The notes under the pieces were generated by a model, which did not search any database, was not told the origin of the DNA, and was given only the letters and a program-made list of their open reading frames with translations. From contig OZ014414.1 in the NCBI GenBank assembly GCA_963965975.1, positions 4,687,501-4,751,500 on the forward strand: a DNA stretch of 64,000 nucleotides, given 5' to 3'. Of the stretch, positions 29,936 to 42,219 are shown piece after piece. The position numbers were made by a program, and so were the translations under genes. The stretch comes from Xestospongia bergquistia. Lineage: Eukaryota > Porifera > Demospongiae > Haplosclerida > Petrosiidae. Numbering within the stretch: position 1 is the first letter of the stretch; each line of letters starts with the position of its first letter.

Positions 29936-30078
29936 ACAGTTTAGTAAGTTAGTTTGCATTAACGCTCTAAAGTCTTTAAGTTAAAGACTTTAGAAGGTTT
30001 AGACTATTGAGAGAAGTTTATAAAGTAAACTGCTCAGTCTAAAGGACTTTATGGCACTAACTAAATAAACAGCTATTA
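29936..30078. repeat. Reference monomer matching the consensus exactly
   Basis: This copy equals the consensus I derived by eye and can serve as the reference unit. Four inverted repeats fill most of it. (1) Bases 32-58: 13-bp arms CTAAAGTCTTTAA and TTAAAGACTTTAG around a single G. (2) Bases 80-96: AGTTTA and TAAACT around TAAAG. (3) Bases 105-116: TAAAG and CTTTA around GA. (4) Bases 121-135 pair with bases 4-18 of the next monomer in 13 of 15 positions, with an 11-base loop. The motif TAAAG-N(1-2)-CTTTA occurs three times. There is one CpG, at bases 28-29. No protein or RNA product is suggested. Confidence 0.95.
29967..29993. repeat. 27-bp palindrome of the monomer (exemplar)
   Basis: Arms of 13 bp are perfectly complementary around a central G. 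This is the best conserved block of the monomer and is recognisable in nearly every copy. Common variants change the centre from AAGTT to AATTT, which keeps the symmetry. Others change one arm only (TCTTT to TCATT), which breaks it. It could extrude as a hairpin or cruciform, or bind a dimeric protein; neither is shown. Confidence 0.9.
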
Positions 30079-31794
30079 ACAGCTTAGTAAGTTAGCTTGC
30101 ATTAACACTCTAAAGTCATTAACTTAAAAACTTTAGAAGGTTTAGACTATTGTGAGAAGTTTATAAAGTAAACTGCTAAGTCTAAAGGACTTTATGGCAC
30201 TTACTAAATAAACAGCTATTAACAGTTTAGTAAGTAAGTTTGCTTTAACACTCTAAAGTCATTAAGTTAAAAACTTTAGAAGGTTTAGACTATTGAGTGA
30301 ATCTTACGAAATAAACTGCTCTGTCTAAAGGACTTTATGGCACTAACTAAATAAGCAGCTATTAACAGTTTAGTAAGTTCGTTTGCATTAACGCTATATA
30401 GTCTTTAAGTTAAAGACTTTAGAAGGTTTAGACTATTGAGAGAAGTTTATAAAGTAAACTGCTAAGTCTAAAAGACTTTATGGCACTAACTAATTAAACA
30501 GCTATTAACAGTTTAGTAAGTTAGTTTGCATTAACACTCCAAAGTCTTTAAGTTAAAGACTTTAGAAGTTGTAGACTATTGAGAGAAGATTATAATGTTA
30601 ACTGCTCAGACTAAAGGACTTTATGGCACTAACTAAATAAACAGCTATTAACAGTTTAGTAAGTTAGCTTGCATTAACGCTCTAAAGTCTCTATGTTAAA
30701 GACTTTAGAAGCTTTAGACTATTGTGAGATGTTTATAAAGTAAACTGCTAAGTCTAAAGGACTTTATGGCACTTACTAAATAAACAGCTATTAACAGTTT
30801 AGTAAGTTAGTTTGCATTAACGCTCTAACGTCCTTAAGTTAAAGACTTTAGAGGGTTTAGACTATTGAGAGAAGTTTGTAAAGTAAACTGCTCAGTCTAA
30901 AGGACTTTATGGCACTAACTAAATAAACAGCTATTAACAGTTTAGTAAGTTAGTTTACATTAACGCTCTAAAGTCTTTTAAGTTAAAGACTTTAGAAGGT
31001 TTAGACTATTGAGTGACACTTATAACGTAAACTGCTCTCTCTAAAGGACTTTACGGCACTAACTAAATAAACAGCTATTAACAGTTTAGTAAGTTAGTTT
31101 GCATTAACGCTCTAAGGTCTTTAAGTTAAAGACTTTAGAAGGTTTAGACTATTGAGAGAAGTTTGTAAAGTAAACTGCTCAGTCTAAAGGACTTTATGGC
31201 ACTAACTAAATAAACAGCTATTAACAGTTTAGTAAGTTAGTTTGCATTAACGCTCTAACGTCTTTAAGTTAAAGACTTTAGAAGATTTAGACTATTGAGA
31301 GAAGTTTATAAGGTAAACTGCTCAGTCTAAAGGACTTTATGGCACTAAATAAATAAACAGCTATTAACAGTTTAGTAAGTTAGTTTGCATTAACGCTCTA
31401 AAGTCTTTAAGTTAAAGACTTTAGAAGGTTTAGACTATTGAGAGAAGTTTATAAGGTAAACCGCCTAAGCCTAAAGCACTTTCTGGCACTAACTAAATGA
31501 ACAGCTATTAGCAGTTTAGTAAGTTAGCTTGCATTAAAGCTCTAAAGTCTTTAAGTTAAAGACTTTAGAAGGTTTAGACTATTGAGAGAAGTTTGTAAAG
31601 TAAACTGCTCAGTCTAAAGGACTTTATGGCACTAACTAAATAAACAGCTATTAACAGTTTAGTAAGTTAGTTTGCATTAACGCTCTAAAGTCTTTTAAGT
31701 TAAAGACTTTAGAAGGTTTAGACTACTGAGTGACGCTTATAAAGTAAACTGCTCACTCTAAAGGACTTTACGGCACTAACTAAATAAACATCTA

Positions 31795-34700
31795 TTAACA
31801 GTTTAGTAAGTTAGTTTGCATTAACGCTCTAAAGTCTTTAAGTTAAAGACTTTAGAACGTTTAGACTATTGAGAGAAGTTTATAAAGTAAACTGCTCAGT
31901 CTAAAGGACTTTATGGCACAATAGAAATAAACAGCTATTAACAGTTTAGTAAGTTAGTTTGCATTAACGCCCTAAAGTCTTTAAGTTAAAGACTTTAGAA
32001 GGTTAAACTATTGAGAGAATTTTATAAAGTAAACTGCTCAGTCTGAAGGACTTTATGGCACTAATTAAATAAACAGCTATTAACAGTTTAGTAACTTAGT
32101 TTGGATTAACGCTCTAAAGTCTTTAAGTTAAAGACTTTAGAAGGTTTAGACTATTGAGAGAAGTTTATAAAGTAAACTGCTAAGTCTAAAGGACTTTATG
32201 GCACTAACTAAATAAACAGCTATTAACAGTTTAGTAAGTTAGTTTGCATTAACGCTCTAAAGTCTTTAAGTTAAAGACTTTAGAAGGTTTAGACTATTGA
32301 GAGAAGGTTATCAAGAAAACTGCTCAGTCTAAAGAAATTTATTGCTATAACCAATAAAGAGCTATTAACAGTTTTGTAAGTTATTTGCTTTAACTCTCTA
32401 AAGTCTTTAAGTTAAAGACTTTAGAAGGTTTAGACTATAGAGTGAATATTAGGAAATAAACTGCGCAGTCTACACGACTTTATGGCACTAACTAAATAAA
32501 CAGCTATTAACAGTTTAGTAAGTTAGTTTGCATTAACGCTCTAAAGTCTTTAAGTTAAAGACTTTAGAAGGTTTAGACTATTAAGAGAAGTTTGTAAAGT
32601 AAACTGCTCAGTCTAAAGGACTTTATGGCACTAACTAAATAAAGAGCTATTAACAGTTTAGTAAGTTAGTTTGCATTAACGCTCTAAAGTCTTTAAGTTA
32701 AAGACTTTAGAAGGTTTAGACAATTGAGTGACACTTATAACGTAAACTGCTCTCTCTAAAGGACTTTACGGCACTAACTAAATAAACAGCTATTAACAGT
32801 TTAGTAAGTTATTTTGCATTAAAGCTCTAAAGTCTTTAAGTTAAAGACTTTAGAAGGATTAGACTATTGAGAGAAGTTTGTAAAGTAAACTGCTCAGTCT
32901 AAAGGACTTTATGGCACTAACTAAATAAACAGCTATTAACAGTTTAGTAAGTTAGTTTGCATTAACGCTCTAAAGTCTTTAAGTTAAAGACTTTAGAAGG
33001 TTTACACTATTGAGAGAAGTTTATAAAGTAAACTGCTCAGTCTAAAGGAATTTACGGCACAATAGAAATAAAAAGCTATCAACAGTTTAGTAAGTTAGTT
33101 TGCATTAACGCTCTAAAGTCTTTAAGTTAAAGACTTTAGAAGTTTTAGACTATTGAGAGAAGTTTATAAAGTAACCTGCTAGGTCTAAAGGACTTTATGG
33201 CACTAACTAAATAAACAGCTATTAACAGTTTAGTAACTTAGTTTGCATTAACGCTCTAAAGTCTTTAAGTTAAAGACTTTAGAAGGTTTAGACTATTGAG
33301 AGAAGTTTATAAAGTAAACTGCTCAGTCTAAAGGACTTTATGGCACTAACTAAATAAACAGCTATTAACAGTTTAGTAAGTTAGATTGCATTAACGCTCT
33401 GAAGTCTTTAAGTTAGAAGGTTTAGACTATTGAGAGAAGGTTATCAAGAAAACTGCTCAGTCTAAAGGACTTTATTGCACTAACCAATAAAGAGATATTA
33501 ACAGTTTTGTAAGTTATTTTGCTTTAACTCTCTATAGTCTTTAAGTTAAAGACTTTAGAAGGTTTAGACTATTGAGAGAAGTTTATAAAGTAAACTGCAC
33601 AGTCTAAAGGACTTTATGGCACTTACTAAATAAACAGCTATTAACAGTTTAGAAAGTTAGTTTGCATTAACGCTCTAAAGTCTTTAAGTTAAAGAGTTTA
33701 GAAGGTTTTGACTATTGAGTGACTCTTTTAAAGTAAACTGCTCTCTCTAAAGGACTTTATGGCAATAACTAAATAAACAGTTATTAACAGTTTAGTAAGT
33801 TAGTTTCGATTAACACTCTAAAGTCGTTAAGTTAAAGACTTTAGAAGGTTTAGACTATTGAGAGTAGTTTATAAATTAAACTGCTCAGTCTAAAGGACTT
33901 TATGGCACTAACTAAATAGTAAGTTAGTTTGCATTAACACTCTAAAGTCTTTAAGTTAAAGACTTAGAAGTTTTAGAATATTAAGAGAATTTTATAAAGT
34001 AAACTGCTCAGTCTAAAGGACTTTATGGCACTAACTAAATAAACAGCTATTAACAGTTTAGTAAGTTAGTTTGCATTAACGCTCTAAAGTCTTTAAGTTA
34101 AAGACTTTAGAAGGTTTAGACTATGGAGTGACGCTTATGGAGTAAACTGGTCTCTCTAAAGGACTTTATGGCACTAACTAAATAAACAGCAATTAACAGT
34201 TTAGTAAGTTAGTTTGCATTAACGCTCTAAAGTCTTTAAGTTAAAGACTTTAGAAGGTTTAGACTATTGAGAGAAGTTTATAAAGTAAACTGCTCAGTCT
34301 AAAGGACTTTATGGCACTAACTAAATAAACAGCTATTAACAGTTTAGTAAGTTAGTTTGCATTAACGCTCTAAAGTCTTTAAGTTAAAGACTTTAGAAGG
34401 TTTAGACTATGGAGTGACGCTTATGGAGTAAACTGGTCTCTCTAAAGGACTTTATGGCACTAACTAAATAAACAGCAATTAACAGTTTAGTAAGTTAGTT
34501 TGCATTAACGCTCTAAAGTCTTTAAGTTAAAGACTTTAGAAGGTTTAGACTATGGAGTGACGCTTATGGAGTAAACTGGTCTCTCTAAAGGACTTTATGG
34601 CCCTAACTAAATAAACAGCTATTAACAGTTTAGTAAGTTAGTTTGCATTAACGCTCTAAAGTCTTTAAGTTAAAGACTTTAGAACGTTTAGACTATTGAG

Positions 34701-37180
34701 AGAAGTTTATAAAGTAAAATGCTCAGTCTAAAGGACTTTATGGCACAATAGAAATAAACAGCTATTAACAGTTTAGTAAGTTAGTTTGCATTAACGCTCT
34801 AAAGTCTTTAAGTTAAAGACTTTAGAAGGTTAAACTATTGAGAGAAGTTTATAAAGTAAACTGCTCAGTCTGAAGGACTTTATGGCACTAACTAAATAAA
34901 CAGCTATTAACAGTTTAGTAACTTAGTTTGGATTAACGCTCTAAAGTCTTTAAGTTAAAGACTTTAGAAGGTTTAGACTATTGAGAGAAGTTTATAAAGT
35001 AAACTGCTAAGTCTAAAGGACTTTATGGCACTAACTAAATAAACAGCTATTAACAGTTTAGTAAGTTAGTTTGCATTAACGCTCTAAATCTTTAAGTTAA
35101 AGACTTTAGAAGGTTTAGACTATTGAGAGAAGGTTATCAAGAAAACTGCTCAGTCTAAAGAAATTTATTGCTATAACCAATAAAGAGCTATTAACAGTTT
35201 TGTAAGTTATTTGTTTTAACTCTCTAAAGATTTTAAGTTAAAGACTTTAGAAGGTTTAGACTATTGAGTGAATATTAGGAAATAAACTGCGCAGTCTAAA
35301 CGACTTTATGGCACTAACTAAATAAACATCTATTAACAGTTTAGTAAGTTAGTTTGCATTAACGCTCTAAAGTCTTTAAGTTAAAGACTTTAGAAAATTT
35401 AGACTATTAAGAGAAGTTTGTAAAGTAAACTGCTCAGTCTAAAGGACTTTATGGCACTAACTAAATAAACAGCTATTAACAGTTTAGTAAGTTAGTTTGC
35501 ATTAACGCTCTAAAGTCTTTAAGTTAAAGACTTTAGAAGGTTTAGACAATTGTGTGACACTTATAACGTAAACTGCTCTCTCTAAAGGACTTTACGGCAC
35601 TAACTAAATAAACAGCTATTAACAGTTTAGTAAGTTATTTTGCATTAACGCTCTAAAGTCTTTAAGTTAAAGACTTTAGAAGGATTAGACTATTGAGAGA
35701 AGTTTGTAAAGTAAACTGCTCAGTCTAAAGGACTTTATGGCACTAACTAAATAAACAGCTATTAACAGTTTAGTAAGTTAGTTTGCATTAACGCTCTAAA
35801 GTCTTTAAGTTAAAGACTTTAGAAGGTTTAGACTATTGAGAGAAGTTTATAAAGTAAACTGCTCAGTCTAAAGGAATTTACGGCACAATAGAAATAAACA
35901 GCTATTAACAGTTTAGTAAGTTAGTTTGCATTAACGCTCTAAAGTCTTAAAGTTAAAGACTTTAGAAGGTTTAGACTATTGATAGAAGTTTATAAAGTAA
36001 ACTCCTAGGTCTAAAGGACTTTATGGCACTAACTAAATAAACAGCTATTAACAGTTTAGTAACTTAGTTTGCATTAATGCTCTAAAGTCTTTAAGTTAAA
36101 GACTTTAGAAGGTTTAGACTATTGAGAGAAGTTTATAAAGTAAACTGCTCAGTCTAAAGGACTTTATGGCACTAACTAAATAAACAGCTATTAACAGTTT
36201 AGTAAGTTAGATTGCATTAACGCTCTAAAGTCTTTAAGTTAGAAGGTTTAGACTATTGAGAGAAGGTTATCAAGAAAACTGCTCAGTCTAAAGGACTTTA
36301 TTGCACTAACCAATAAAGAGCTATTAACAGTTTTGTAAGTTAATTTGCTTTAACTCTCTATAGTCTTTAAGTTAAAGACTTTAGAAGGTTTAGACTATTG
36401 AGAGAAGTTTATAAAGTAAACTGCTCAGTCTAAAGGACTTTATGGCACTTACTAAATAAACAGCTATTAACAGTTTAGAAAGTTAGTTTGCATTAAAGCT
36501 CTAAAGTCTTTAAGTTAAAGAGTTTAGAAGGTTTAGACTGTTGAGTGACTCTTTTAAAGTAAACTGCTCTCTCTAAAGGACTTTATGGCAATAACTAAAT
36601 AAACAGCTATTAACAGTTTAGTAAGTTAGTTTCGATTAACACTCTAAAGTCGTTAAGTTAAAGACTTTAGAAGGTTTAGACTATTGAGAGTAGTTTATAA
36701 ATTAAACTGCTCAGTCTAAAGGACTTTATGGCACTAACTAAATAGTAAGTTAGTTTGCATTAACACTCTAAAGTCTTCAAGTTAAAGACTTAGAAGTTTT
36801 AGACTATTAAGAGAATTTTATAAAGTAAACAGCTCAGTCTAAAGGACTTTATGGCACTAACTAAATAAACAGCTATTAACAGTTTAGTAAGTTAGTTTGC
36901 ATTAACGCTCTTAAGTCTTTAAGTTAAAGACTTTAGAAGGTTTAGACTATGGAGTGACGCTTATGGAGTAAACTGGTCTCTCTAAAGGACTTTATGGCAC
37001 TAACTAAATAAACAGCAATTAACAGTTTAGTAAGTTAGTTTGCATTAACGCTCTAAAGTCTTTAAGTTAAAGACTTTAGAAGGTTTAGACTATTGAGAGA
37101 AGTTTATAAAGTAAACTGCTCAGTCTAAAGGACTTTATGGCACTAACTAAATAAACAGCTATTAACAGTTTAGTAAGTTA
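31795..37180. repeat. Tandem duplication of a 2.83-kb, about 20-monomer unit
   Basis: TTTAGAACG at 31,851 recurs at 34,678. AAAGAAATTTATTGC at 32,331 recurs at 35,157. A 9-10-bp deletion at about 33,411 recurs at 36,237, and a 19-bp deletion at about 33,912 recurs at 36,744. The shift is 2,826-2,827 bp throughout. The unit is shorter than 20 x 143 because of these shared deletions, so they predate the duplication. Extra copies of the CTATGGAGTGACGC monomer at 34,406 and 34,549 in the first unit have no partner in the second. Confidence 0.85.
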
Positions 37181-38079
37181 GTTTGCATTAACGCTCTAAA
37201 GTCTTTAAGTTAAAGAGTTTAGAAGGTTTAGACTATTGAGTGACGCTTATAAAGTAAACTGCTCTCTCTAAAGGACTTTATGGCAATAACTAAATAAACA
37301 GCTATTAAAAGTTTAGTAAGTTAGTTTGCATTAACGCTCTAAAGTTAAAGACTTTAGAAGGTTTAGACTATTGAGAGAAGTTTATCAAGTAAACTGCTCA
37401 GTCTAAGGGACTTTATGGCACTAACAAAATAAACAGCTATTAACAGTTTAGTAAGTTAGTTTGCATTAACGCTCTAAAGTGTTTAAGTTAAAGACTTTAG
37501 AATGTTTAGACTATTGAGAGAAGTTTATAAGGTAAACTGCTCAGTCTAAAGGACTTTATGGCACTAACGAAATAAACAGCTATTAACAGTTTAGTCAGTT
37601 AGATTGCATTAACGCTCTAAAGTCTTTAAGTTAAAGACTTTAGAAGGTTTAGACTATTGAGTGACGCTTATAAAGTAAACTGCTCTCTCTAAAGGACTTT
37701 ATGGCACTAACTAAATACACAGCTATTAACAGTTTAGTAAGTTGGTTTGCATTAACGCTCTAAAGTCTTTAAGTTAAAGACTTTAGAGGGTTTAGACTAT
37801 TTAGAGAAGTTTATAAAGTAAACTGCTCTGTCTAAAGGACTTTATGGCACTAACTAAATAAACAGCTATTAACAGTTTAGTAAGTTAGTTTGCATTAACG
37901 CTCTAAAGTCTTTATGTTAAAGACTTTAGAAGGTTTAGACTATTGAGAGAAGTTTATAAAGTAAAGTTCTCAGTCTAAAGGACTTTATGGCACTAACTAA
38001 ATCAACAGCTACTAACAGTTTAGTAAGTTTGTTTGCATTCACGCTCTAAAGTCTTTAAGTTAAAGACTTTAGAAGGTTT

Positions 38080-38690
38080 AGACTATTGAGAGAAGGTTAT
38101 CAAGAAAACTGCTCAGTCTAAAGGACTTTACGGCACTAACTAAATAAACAGCTATTAACAGTTTAGTAAGTTAGTTTGCATTAACGCTCTAAAGTCTTTA
38201 AGTTAAAGACTTTAGAAGGTTTAAACTATTGAGAGAAGTTTATAAAGTAAACTGCTCAGTCTAAAGGACTTAATGGGACTAACTAAGCATTCAGTTATTA
38301 ACAGTTTAGTAAGTTAGTTTGCATTAACGCTCTAAAGTCTTTAAGTTAAAGACTTTAGAAGGTTTAGACTATTGAGAGAAGGTTATCAAGAAAACTGCTC
38401 AGTCTAAAGGACTTTATGGCACTAACTAAATAAACAGCTATTAACAGTTTAGTAAGTTAGTTTGCATTAACGCTCTAAAGTCTTTAAGTTAAAGGCTTTA
38501 GAAGGTTTAAACTATTGAGAAAAGTTTATAAAGTAAACTGCTCAGTCTAAAGGACTTAATGGGACTAACTAAGCATTCAGTTATTAACAGTTTAGTGAGT
38601 TAGTTTGCATTAACGCTCTAAAGTCTTTAAGTTAAAGACTTTAGAAGGTTTAGACTATTGAGAGAAGTTTATAAAGTAAACTGCTCAGTC
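38080..38690. repeat. 2-monomer duplication, period 286 bp
   Basis: The pair made of a GGTTATCAAG monomer and a TTAATGGGACTAACTAAGC monomer is repeated, with the second marker at about 38,272 and 38,558. The copies differ at only a few bases. Confidence 0.75.
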
Positions 38691-39530
38691 TAAAGGACTT
38701 TATGGCACTAACTAAATAAACTGCTATTAACAGTTTAGTAAGTTAGTTTGCATTAACGCTCTAAAGTCTTTAAGTTAAAGACTTTAGAAGGTTTAGACTA
38801 TTGAGAGAAGTTTATAAAGTAAACTGCTCAGTCTAAAGGACTTTATGGCACTAACTAAATAAACGGCTATTAACAGTTTAGTAAGTTAGATTGCATTAAC
38901 GCTCTAAAGTCTTTAAGTTAGAAGGTTTAGACTATTGAGAGAAGGTTATTAAGAAAACTGCTCAGTCTAAAGGACTTTATTGCACTAACCAATAAAGAGC
39001 TATTAACAGTTTTGTAAGTTATTTTGCTTTAACTCTCTATAGTCTTTAAGTTAAAGACTTTAGAAGGTTTAGACTATTGAGAGAAGTTTATAAAGTAAAC
39101 TGCTCAGTCTAAAAGACTTTATGGCACTTACTAAATAAACAGCTATTAACAGTTTAGAAAGTTAGTTTGCATTAACGCTCTAAAGTCTTTAAGTTAAAGA
39201 GTTTAGAAGGTTTAGACTTTTGAGAGAAGTTTATAAAGTAAACTGCTCAGTCTAAAGGACTTTATGGCACTAAGTAAATAAACAGCTATTAACAGTTTAT
39301 AAAGTTAGTTCGCATTAACGCTCTAAAGTCTTTAAGTTAAAGACTTAAAAGGTTTAGACTATTGAGAGAAGTTTATAAAGTAAACTGCTCAGTCTAAAGG
39401 ACTTTATGGCACTAACTAAATAAACAGCTATTAACAGTTTAGTAAGTTAGTTTGCATTAACGCTCTAAAGTCTTTAAGTTAAAGACTTTAGAAGGTTTAG
39501 ACTATTGAGAGAAGTTTATAAAGTAAACTG

Positions 39531-42100
39531 CTCAATCTAAAGGACTTTATGGCACTAACTAAATAAACAGCTATTAACAGTTTAGTAAGTTAGTTTGCAT
39601 TAACGCTCTAAAGTCTTTAAGTTAAAGGCTTTAGAAGGTTTAAACTATTGAGAGAAGTTTATAAAGTAAACTGCTCAGTCTAAAGGACTTAATGGGACTA
39701 ACTAAGCATTCAGTTATTAACAGTTTAGTAAGTTAGTTTGCATTAACGCTCTAAAGTCTTTAAGTTAAAGACTTTAGAAGGTTTAGACTATTGAGAGAAG
39801 TTTATAAAGTAAACTGCTCAGTCTAAAGGACTTTGTGGCACTAACTAATTAAACAGCTATTAACAGTTTAGTAAGTTTGTTTGCATTAACGCTTAAAGTC
39901 TTTAAGTTAAAGACTTTAGAAGGTTTAGACTATTGAGTGACGCTTATAAAGTAAACTACTCTCTCTAAAGGACTTTATGGCAATAACTAAATAAAAAACT
40001 ATTAACAGTTTAGTAAGTTAGTTTGCATTAACGCTCTAAAGTCTTTAAGTTAAAGACTTTAGAAGGTTTAGACTTTTGAGAGAAGTTTATAAAGTAAACT
40101 GCTCAGTCTAAAGGACTTTATGGCACTAAGTAAATAAACAGCTATTAACAGTTTAGTAAGTTAGTTCGCATTAACGCTCTAAAGTCTTTAAGTTAAAGAC
40201 TTTAGAAGGTTTAGACTGTTGAGAGAAGTTTATAAAGTAAACTGCTCAGTCTAAAGGACTTTATGGCACTATCTAAATAAACAGCTATTAACAGTTTAGT
40301 AAGATAGTTTGCATTAACGCTCTAAAGTCTTTAAGTTAAAGACTTTAGAAGGTTTAGACTATTGAGAGAAGTTTATAAAGTAAACTGCTCAGTCTAAAGG
40401 ACTTTATGGCACTAACTAAATAAACAGCTATTAACAGTTTAGTAAGTTAGTTTGCATTAACGCTCTAAAGTCTTTAAGTTAAAGACTTTAGAAGGTTTAG
40501 ACTGTTGAGTGACGCTGATAAAGTAAACTGCTCTCTCTAAAGGACACTATGGCACTGACTAAGTAAACAGCTATTATCTGTTTAGTAAGTTAGTTTGCAT
40601 TAACGCTCTAAAGTCTTTAAGTTAAAGACTTTAGAAGGTTTAGACTATTGAGAGAAGTTTATAAAGTAAACTGCTCAGACTAAAGGACTTTATAGCACAA
40701 TAGAAATAAACAGCTATTAAAAGTTTAGGAAGTTAGTTTGCATTAACGCTCTAAAGTCTTTAAGTTAAAGACTTTAGAAGGTTTAGACTATTGAGAGAAT
40801 TTTATAAAGTAAACTGCTCAATCTAAAGGACTTTATGGCACTAACTAAATAAACAGCTATTAACAGTTTAGTAAGTTAGTTTGCATTAACGCTCTAAAGT
40901 CTTTAAGTTAAAGGCTTTAGAAGGTTTAAACTATTGAGAGAAGTTTATAAAGTAAACTGCTCAGTCTAAAGGACTTAATGGGACTAACTAAGCATTCAGT
41001 TATTAACAGTTTAGTAAGTTAGTTTGCATTAACGCTCTAAAGTCTTTAAGTTAAAGACTTTAGAAGGTTTAGACTATTGAGAGAAGTTTATAAAGTAAAC
41101 TGCTCAGTCTAAAGGACTTTATGGCACTAACTAAATAAACAGCTATTAACAGTTTAGTAAGTTTGTTTGCATTAACGCTTAAAGTCTTTAAGTTAAAGAC
41201 TTTAGAAGGTTTAGACTATTGAGTGACGCTTATAAAGTAAACTACTCTCTCTAAAGGACTTTATGGCGATAACTAAATAAAAAACTATTAACAGTTTAGT
41301 AAGTTAGTTTGCATTAACGCTCTAAAGTCTTTAAGTTAAAGACTTTAGAAGGTTTAGACTTTTGAGAGAAGTTTATAAAGTAAACTGCTCAGTCTAAAGG
41401 ACTTTATGGCACTAAGTAAATAAACAGCTATTAACAGTTTAGTAAGTTAGTTCGCATTAACGCTCTAAAGTCTTTAAGTTAAAGACTTTAGAAGGTTTAG
41501 ACTGTTGAGAGAAGTTTATAAAGTAAACTGCTCAGTCTAAAGGACTTTATGGCACTATCTAAATAAACAGCTATTAACAGTTTAGTAAGATAGTTTGCAT
41601 TAACGCTCTAAAGTCTTTAAGTTAAAGACTTTAGAAGGTTTAGACTATTGAGAGAAGTTTATAAAGTAAACTGCTCAGTCTAAAGGACTTTATGGCACTA
41701 ACTAAATAAACAGCTATTAACAGTTTAGTAAGTTAGTTTGCATTAACGCTCTAAAGTCTTTAAGTTAAAGACTTTAGAAGGTTTAGACTGTTGAGTGACG
41801 CTGATAAAGTAAACTGCTCTCTCTAAAGGACACTATGGCACTGACTAAGTAAACAGCTATTATCTGTTTAGTAAGTTAGTTTGCATTAACGCTCTAAAGT
41901 CTTTAAGTTAAAGACTTTAGAAGGTTTAGACTATTGAGAGAAGTTTATAAAGTAAACTGCTCAGACTAAAGGACTTTATAGCACAATAGAAATAAACAGC
42001 TATTAAAAGTTTAGGAAGTTAGTTTGCATTAACGCTCTAAAGTCTTTAAGTTAAAGACTTTAGAAGGTTTAGACTATTGAGAGAAGTTTATAAAGTGAAC
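39531..42100. repeat. 9-monomer tandem duplication, period 1,286 bp, very recent
   Basis: CTCAATCTAA at 39,531 and 40,817, the shortened AACGCTTAAAGTC monomer (39,871 and 41,157), GGCACTGACTAAG (40,551 and 41,837) and TTAGGAAGTTAG are all shifted by 1,286 bp. Only a handful of differences are visible between the two units, the highest similarity of any long pair in the window. Confidence 0.88.
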
Positions 42101-42219
42101 TGCTCAGTCTAAAGGACTTTATGGCACTAACTAAATTAACAGCTACTAACAGTTTAGTGAGTTAGTTTGCATTAACGCTCTAAAGTCTTTAAGTTAAAGA
42201 CTTTAGAAGGTTTAGACTA

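Larger units (their letters stand above)
28230..30640. repeat. 13-monomer duplication, period 1,859 bp
   Basis: Three independent markers are spaced exactly 1,859 bp (13 x 143): TTGTGAGAAG at 28,291 and 30,150; the GAGTGAATC(G/T)TAC monomer at about 28,437 and 30,296; and the AATGTTAACTGCTCA monomer near 28,735 and 30,594. The second copy is incomplete within this stretch. Confidence 0.8.
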
